Positions 59,985-64,000 of a stretch of 64,000 nt of DNA are shown here, piece after piece. Source of the DNA: Paenibacillus_F sp047238265 (GTDB lineage: Bacteria > Bacillota > Bacilli > Paenibacillales > NBRC-103111); contig NZ_JBDFMM010000001.1 in NCBI RefSeq assembly GCF_047238265.1, positions 186,001 through 250,000 of the forward strand, in the 5' to 3' direction. A program made the translations under genes and the position numbers. Position 1 is the first letter of the stretch; every line of letters starts with the position of its first letter. Under the pieces are notes generated by a model. It had not been told where the DNA came from and did not search any database. It worked only from the letters and a program-made list of their open reading frames with translations.

Positions 59985-61961
59985 ATGAATCGCTTTATCC
60001 GGAATACCGGTTTTTATTTATTGATTTTCCTGGTAACAGTCGGTATTGTGCATTTCATTAGTACGCAGAACGATCAAAAAGAAGCGATTACCTACAACCA
60101 GTTCCGGCAGGAGTTAACGTCCAAGAACGTCGAGAAGCTTCAAATTAAAGTCGACGGGGGCACGTACCTGATCAACGGGCAATACAAGAATCCTAAGGCG
60201 GCGGATAAATCCACATTCGTTACCCGTGGTCCGTTTGATTCACGTGTAGTAGAGCTGATCGAAACAGCGGGGGTTCAAGAAGAGTATCTGAAAATGGAAG
60301 GCGACAGCGTTTGGATTTCGTTCCTGACGTCCATCATTCCGTTTGTGATCATCTTCGTCCTGTTCTTCTTCTTGATGAACCAGGCTCAGGGCGGCGGCGG
60401 CAAAGTCATGAATTTCGGCAAGAGCCGTGCACGCTTATATAATGAAGAGAAAAAGCGCGTCACGTTCGAAGACGTGGCCGGCGCGGATGAAGAGAAACAG
60501 GAATTGGTCGAAGTCGTCGAGTTCCTTAAAGATCCGCGTAAATTCTCTGCAGTAGGAGCCCGCATTCCGAAAGGCGTGCTTCTCAACGGTCCTCCGGGTA
60601 CCGGTAAAACCCTGCTTGCCCGTGCAGTTGCGGGTGAAGCCGGCGTTCCGTTCTTCTCCATCTCCGGTTCCGACTTCGTGGAAATGTTCGTCGGTGTCGG
60701 TGCTTCCCGTGTACGGGATCTCTTCGAGAATGCGAAGAAGAACGCGCCTTGTATTATCTTTATTGACGAGATTGACGCCGTCGGTCGTCAGCGGGGCGCA
60801 GGCCTCGGAGGCGGACACGACGAACGTGAGCAGACGCTCAACCAGTTGCTCGTCGAGATGGACGGCTTCGGTGCGAATGAGGGAATCATCATCGTCGCGG
60901 CAACCAACCGTCCGGACATTCTGGACCCGGCGCTTCTTCGTCCGGGACGTTTCGACCGTCAGATTACGGTTGACCGTCCGGATGTGAAAGGCCGCGAAGC
61001 GGTTCTCAAGGTTCACGCGCGCAACAAGCCGCTGGCCAAAGACGTAAGATTGGATTCCATTGCTCGTTATACCACCGGTTTTACGGGTGCCGACCTGGAG
61101 AATCTTCTTAACGAAGCGGCGCTTATCGCAGCCCGCCGCAACCGCAAAGATATCTCGATGGCCGAGATCGAAGAAGCTTTCGACCGTGTTATCGTCGGTA
61201 CGCAGAAGAAGAGCCGCGTAATCAGCGAGCGAGAGAAGCGTACGGTAGCTTACCATGAATCCGGTCACGCCATCATCGGTTACTATGCCGAGAACGCGGA
61301 TATGGTTCATAAAGTGACGATCGTTCCACGCGGCCGCGCAGGCGGTTACGTCATGATGCTTCCTAAAGAAGGCGAAGACCGGATGATGCAGACCAAGACC
61401 GAGCTGCTCGATAAGGTCACCGGACTTCTTGGCGGTCGTGTTGCCGAAGAAATCTTTATCGGCGAGATCGCAACGGGAGCGTACAGCGACTTCCAGAAAG
61501 CGACCGGAATCGTTCGCAAGATGGTTATGGAATTCGGTATGAGCGATAAGCTCGGACCGATGCAGTTCGGCAGCAGCCAGGGTCAAGTATTCCTGGGCCG
61601 TGATATCGGTCACGAGCAAAACTATAGCGATGCGATCGCATATGAAATCGATCAGGAAATGCAGCTGATCATCCGGGAGTGCTACGACCGGGCGAAGCAG
61701 ATCCTGAACACTCATAAGGACAAAGTCCACCTTGTCGCCCAAACGCTTCTTGAAAGAGAAACGCTCGATAAGGAACAGATCGTGGAACTTCTTGAGAAAG
61801 GTCAGATTTCTGGCAATGAGGATATTAAAGTGACGATCCAGGGACAGGATGACAGCGTTAAGCCGGAACCTACACCTGAAATCGAACTGAAAACCGAAAC
61901 GCCTGAACGGACCAAACTGAATCCGGATAACCCGGATGATGAAAGCAACAACAAGGCATAG
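59985..61961 (+). CDS. ftsH: ATP-dependent zinc metalloprotease FtsH
   Basis: This encodes 658 residues from ATG 59985, after GAGAGGAGG. There are two membrane segments (about 6-24 and 108-128, SFLTSIIPFVIIFVLFFFLM) with an extracytoplasmic domain between. The AAA+ domain has Walker A NGPPGTGKTLLA (about 202), Walker B IIFIDEIDAVGRQRG and the SRH LLRPGRFDR. The zinc protease site is HESGH (about 424). FtsH degrades membrane and regulatory proteins (including SpoVM in Bacillus) and is needed for sporulation. The C-terminal 45 residues are acidic and Pro-rich, a variable tail. Confidence 0.97.
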   Translation: MNRFIRNTGFYLLIFLVTVGIVHFISTQNDQKEAITYNQFRQELTSKNVEKLQIKVDGGTYLINGQYKNPKAADKSTFVTRGPFDSRVVELIETAGVQEEYLKMEGDSVWISFLTSIIPFVIIFVLFFFLMNQAQGGGGKVMNFGKSRARLYNEEKKRVTFEDVAGADEEKQELVEVVEFLKDPRKFSAVGARIPKGVLLNGPPGTGKTLLARAVAGEAGVPFFSISGSDFVEMFVGVGASRVRDLFENAKKNAPCIIFIDEIDAVGRQRGAGLGGGHDEREQTLNQLLVEMDGFGANEGIIIVAATNRPDILDPALLRPGRFDRQITVDRPDVKGREAVLKVHARNKPLAKDVRLDSIARYTTGFTGADLENLLNEAALIAARRNRKDISMAEIEEAFDRVIVGTQKKSRVISEREKRTVAYHESGHAIIGYYAENADMVHKVTIVPRGRAGGYVMMLPKEGEDRMMQTKTELLDKVTGLLGGRVAEEIFIGEIATGAYSDFQKATGIVRKMVMEFGMSDKLGPMQFGSSQGQVFLGRDIGHEQNYSDAIAYEIDQEMQLIIRECYDRAKQILNTHKDKVHLVAQTLLERETLDKEQIVELLEKGQISGNEDIKVTIQGQDDSVKPEPTPEIELKTETPERTKLNPDNPDDESNNKA

Positions 61962-61980
61962 CCGAAAGAACCGAGCATAC

Positions 61981-62013
61981 AACCGGATGTCCTCGCGGAC
62001 GTCCGGTTTTTTC
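61981..62013 (+). terminator. Terminator after ftsH
   Basis: AACCGGA-GTCC, loop TCGC and GGAC-TCCGGTT (one G-T pair) are followed by TTTTTTC. Confidence 0.88.
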
Positions 62014-62174
62014 ATTTTAGCGGCCGGATTTGCGGATTGACACGTCTAAACATGTTGTGTAAATTTAGTTGTGATACTTGAATTGCCTTTTACAAAGAGT
62101 TCATAAGGGTGAGAAGGCGATCGCCTTGGCATATGAACATAGGGCGTGCCGCTTTATATAAGGAGGATGCATTC

Positions 62175-63113
62175 ATGGAGGCATTGGCTCTCGAAAGAAA
62201 AGCCGAGCAGAACAGACTGCTGAAAGAGCGAATTTTAGAGCTTAAGAAAGAACGCAATGCCATTATTCTCGCTCATTACTACCAGCGTGACGAGATTCAG
62301 GAAGTCGCCGATTTCCGCGGGGATTCATTTCTTCTGGCTCAGAAAGCCGCCGAAACCGACGCAGATGTTATCGTTTTTTGCGGAGTACACTTTATGGGGG
62401 AAAGCGCTAAAATTCTCGCTCCAACCAAGACAGTGATTATTCCCGACGAACGGGCCGGCTGTCCAATGGCCGACATGGTGAACGTGGAAGGGTTGCGGGC
62501 TTTGAAGAAAGAGCATCCCAATGCGAAGGTTGTCGCCTACATTAACACATCGGCGGAAGTGAAGTCCGAAACGGATATCTGCTGTACCTCCGCGAATGCA
62601 AGGAAAGTCATTGAATCCATTGATGCAGAAGAAATTATCTGGGTACCGGATAAAAATTTAGGCGACTATGTATCAAAATTCACAAACAAAAAGATGATCA
62701 TCTGGGAAGGCTACTGCAATACTCATGATATGCTGACTGTGAAAGATGTCGAAGAAATGAAGGCAGCTCATCCCCATGCTCAATTCGTGGTTCACCCGGA
62801 ATGCCGGCCGGAGGTCGTTAAGCTCGGAGATTTTGTAGGCAGCACGACGGCCATTATCAAATACTGCCGCGAATCCGATTGTCAGGAGTTTATCGTCGGA
62901 ACGGAGGACGGTACCGGATATCAGCTGCGTTTGGACAGCCCTGATAAAACTTTTCACTTTGCCACGAAATATCTGGTATGCCCGAATATGAAAGTGAACA
63001 ACTTGAAAAAAGTCGTCCGGTGTCTGGAAACTATGCAGCCTGAAATCTATGTGGCACCGGAAGTGGCTGAAAAAGCAAAGCTTTCCTTAGAGCGCATGTT
63101 ACAAGTTAAGTAG
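62175..63113 (+). CDS. nadA: Quinolinate synthase NadA
   Basis: ATG 62175 lies nine bases after AAGGAGG; an in-frame ATG 66 bp upstream has no such site. The product is 312 residues. NadA condenses iminoaspartate and dihydroxyacetone phosphate to quinolinate using a [4Fe-4S] cluster. Motifs are ILAHYYQRDEIQEVADFRGD, VFCGVHFMGESAKIL, ERAGCPMADMV and HPECRPEVV; a C-terminal Cys is in VCPNMKVNNL. It forms an NAD biosynthesis operon with nadB. Confidence 0.95.
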   Translation: MEALALERKAEQNRLLKERILELKKERNAIILAHYYQRDEIQEVADFRGDSFLLAQKAAETDADVIVFCGVHFMGESAKILAPTKTVIIPDERAGCPMADMVNVEGLRALKKEHPNAKVVAYINTSAEVKSETDICCTSANARKVIESIDAEEIIWVPDKNLGDYVSKFTNKKMIIWEGYCNTHDMLTVKDVEEMKAAHPHAQFVVHPECRPEVVKLGDFVGSTTAIIKYCRESDCQEFIVGTEDGTGYQLRLDSPDKTFHFATKYLVCPNMKVNNLKKVVRCLETMQPEIYVAPEVAEKAKLSLERMLQVK

Positions 63114-63153
63114 CATGCGCTACTCTCTTTGTTGAAGGCACGGGTGAACCGCC

Positions 63154-64000
63154 ATGATACCTAGATACTTAACGGATACGGATTTGTCCGCCATACCGCA
63201 CTATACAACCGACGTAATCGTTATTGGCGCTGGAATTGCCGGTTTATTCACGGCTTTGCAGGCCAGTGCTTCACAGCGCGTCCTGCTGATTACAAAAAAA
63301 TCGCTTCTGGACAGCAACACCCGGTATGCCCAGGGAGGGATTGCCGCGGTGATTTCCGATGAAGATTCACCTGAGTATCATCTGCAGGATACGCTTGTCG
63401 CCGGAGCCGGGTTGTGTTCGCGGGAAGCTGTGGACATACTGGTTCATGAAGGACCGCAGGGCGTACAGGACCTGATCGGTATGGGTACGCAGTTTGATTT
63501 GGAAAATGGGGAAATCGCTTTGACGAAAGAAGGCGCTCACAGCCAACGGAGAATTCTTCATGCGAATGGGGATGCAACCGGCGCGGAGATTGTGAGGGCG
63601 CTTTCCGAAAATACCAAAAATAACACGTCTATTGAAATTTGGGACGATCATATGGTGATTGATCTGATTACGGTGGATGGAGAGTGCCATGGCGCTCTGG
63701 TTCAGAAACCCGATGGTCAGCGCCTATATGTCCAAGGCAACGCGACCGTGCTGTGCACGGGCGGTGCGGGCCAATTATTCCGCTATACGACCAATCCGGA
63801 CGTCGCTACCGGAGACGGGGTGGCGATTGCCTACCGTGCCGGGGCGGATATACGTGATATGGAATTTATCCAGTTTCACCCGACCGTGCTTGTTTACCCG
63901 GGAGCACCACGTTTTCTTATCTCGGAGGCGGTCCGCGGTGAAGGCGCCTATTTGCGTAACATCAAAGGGGAACGGTTTATGGAAAAATACCATCCCCAGC
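63154..64000 (+). CDS. nadB: L-aspartate oxidase NadB, 3' end outside window
   Basis: The frame opens at ATG 63154 (CGGGTGA six bases upstream) and remains open to the window end, giving 282 residues of about 530. It has the FAD-binding GXGXXG motif VIVIGAGIAGLFTALQ and NTRYAQGGIAAV, then AHSQRRILHANGDATG, LCTGGAGQLF and EFIQFHPTVL. NadB oxidises L-aspartate to iminoaspartate for NadA. nadC is expected next. Confidence 0.93.
   Translation, partial: MIPRYLTDTDLSAIPHYTTDVIVIGAGIAGLFTALQASASQRVLLITKKSLLDSNTRYAQGGIAAVISDEDSPEYHLQDTLVAGAGLCSREAVDILVHEGPQGVQDLIGMGTQFDLENGEIALTKEGAHSQRRILHANGDATGAEIVRALSENTKNNTSIEIWDDHMVIDLITVDGECHGALVQKPDGQRLYVQGNATVLCTGGAGQLFRYTTNPDVATGDGVAIAYRAGADIRDMEFIQFHPTVLVYPGAPRFLISEAVRGEGAYLRNIKGERFMEKYHPQ

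Noticed and set aside
60435..62015. 526-codon open frame antisense to ftsH
   Set aside because: It is the shadow of FtsH and crosses the ftsH terminator; there is no ribosome site.

Overview
The window is a bacterial chromosome segment from a spore-forming member of the Bacillota, most likely Paenibacillus or a close relative. Three things point there: a Paenibacillus-type 16S rRNA gene; the classical Bacillus csfB-to-ftsH gene order, with many sporulation genes; and Paenibacillaceae traits such as an AbrB with a C-terminal Cys-rich knuckle and nadA-nadB directly behind ftsH. I see no transposase, integrase, prophage, CRISPR array or defence island. It is a housekeeping and sporulation backbone rather than an accessory region.

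Layout. Positions 1-3700 hold a partial DUF4340 protein, two small helical (probably coat-type) proteins, one with a 114-bp tandem repeat, an HNH protein and a lipoprotein. Positions 3800-9100 are the DNA-repair operon pcrB-pcrA-ligA. Positions 9340-14620 are a complete rRNA operon (16S, one tRNA-Ala, 23S, 5S). Positions 15600-23200 carry csfB/gin, an Orn/Lys/Arg decarboxylase, tmk, darA, yaaR, holB, ricT, yabA, yabB and rsmI. Next come abrB with Spo0A boxes, a YwfO-like HD hydrolase, tatD and ecsAB. A c-di-AMP riboswitch controls a yabE-type cell-wall protein, followed by rnmV, rsmA, yabG, veg, sspF, ispE, purR, ridA, spoVG, glmU, ctc/L25, pth, fin, mfd, a PrsA-like foldase, two tandem spoVT genes, a SpoVB-family flippase, mazG, HU, rqcP, yabP, yabQ, divIC, yabR, spoIIE, yabS, yabT, tilS, hpt, ftsH, nadA and the start of nadB.

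Regulation is unusually legible. I can read two tandem veg promoters with perfect sigma-A hexamers; sigma-F/G-type forespore promoters before csfB, sspF, fin and spoVT; a sigma-H promoter before spoVG; a sigma-K promoter before yabG; a 21-bp-spaced Spo0A-type promoter before spoIIE; Spo0A boxes over abrB; a ydaO-type c-di-AMP riboswitch with its terminator; and a glmU terminator whose 3' arm contains the ctc Shine-Dalgarno. Read together, the window carries the commitment switch (abrB, spoVG, spoIIE), the forespore programme (csfB/gin, fin, spoVT, sspF), late coat genes (yabG, yabP, yabQ) and c-di-AMP signalling (darA plus the riboswitch).

Four genes are broken by single-base indels: the decarboxylase, the HD hydrolase, fin and HU. 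Each becomes full length when one base is corrected. HU is normally essential, so sequence error is the simplest explanation for most of them. The decarboxylase break, however, lies exactly on an in-frame U UUU UUG slippery heptamer and may be real -1 frameshifting. I found no convincing wholly new system. The most interesting leads are that heptamer, the tandem spoVT pair, the riboswitch-yabE unit, the Spo0A boxes shared by abrB and the HD gene, and the terminator/SD overlap before ctc.
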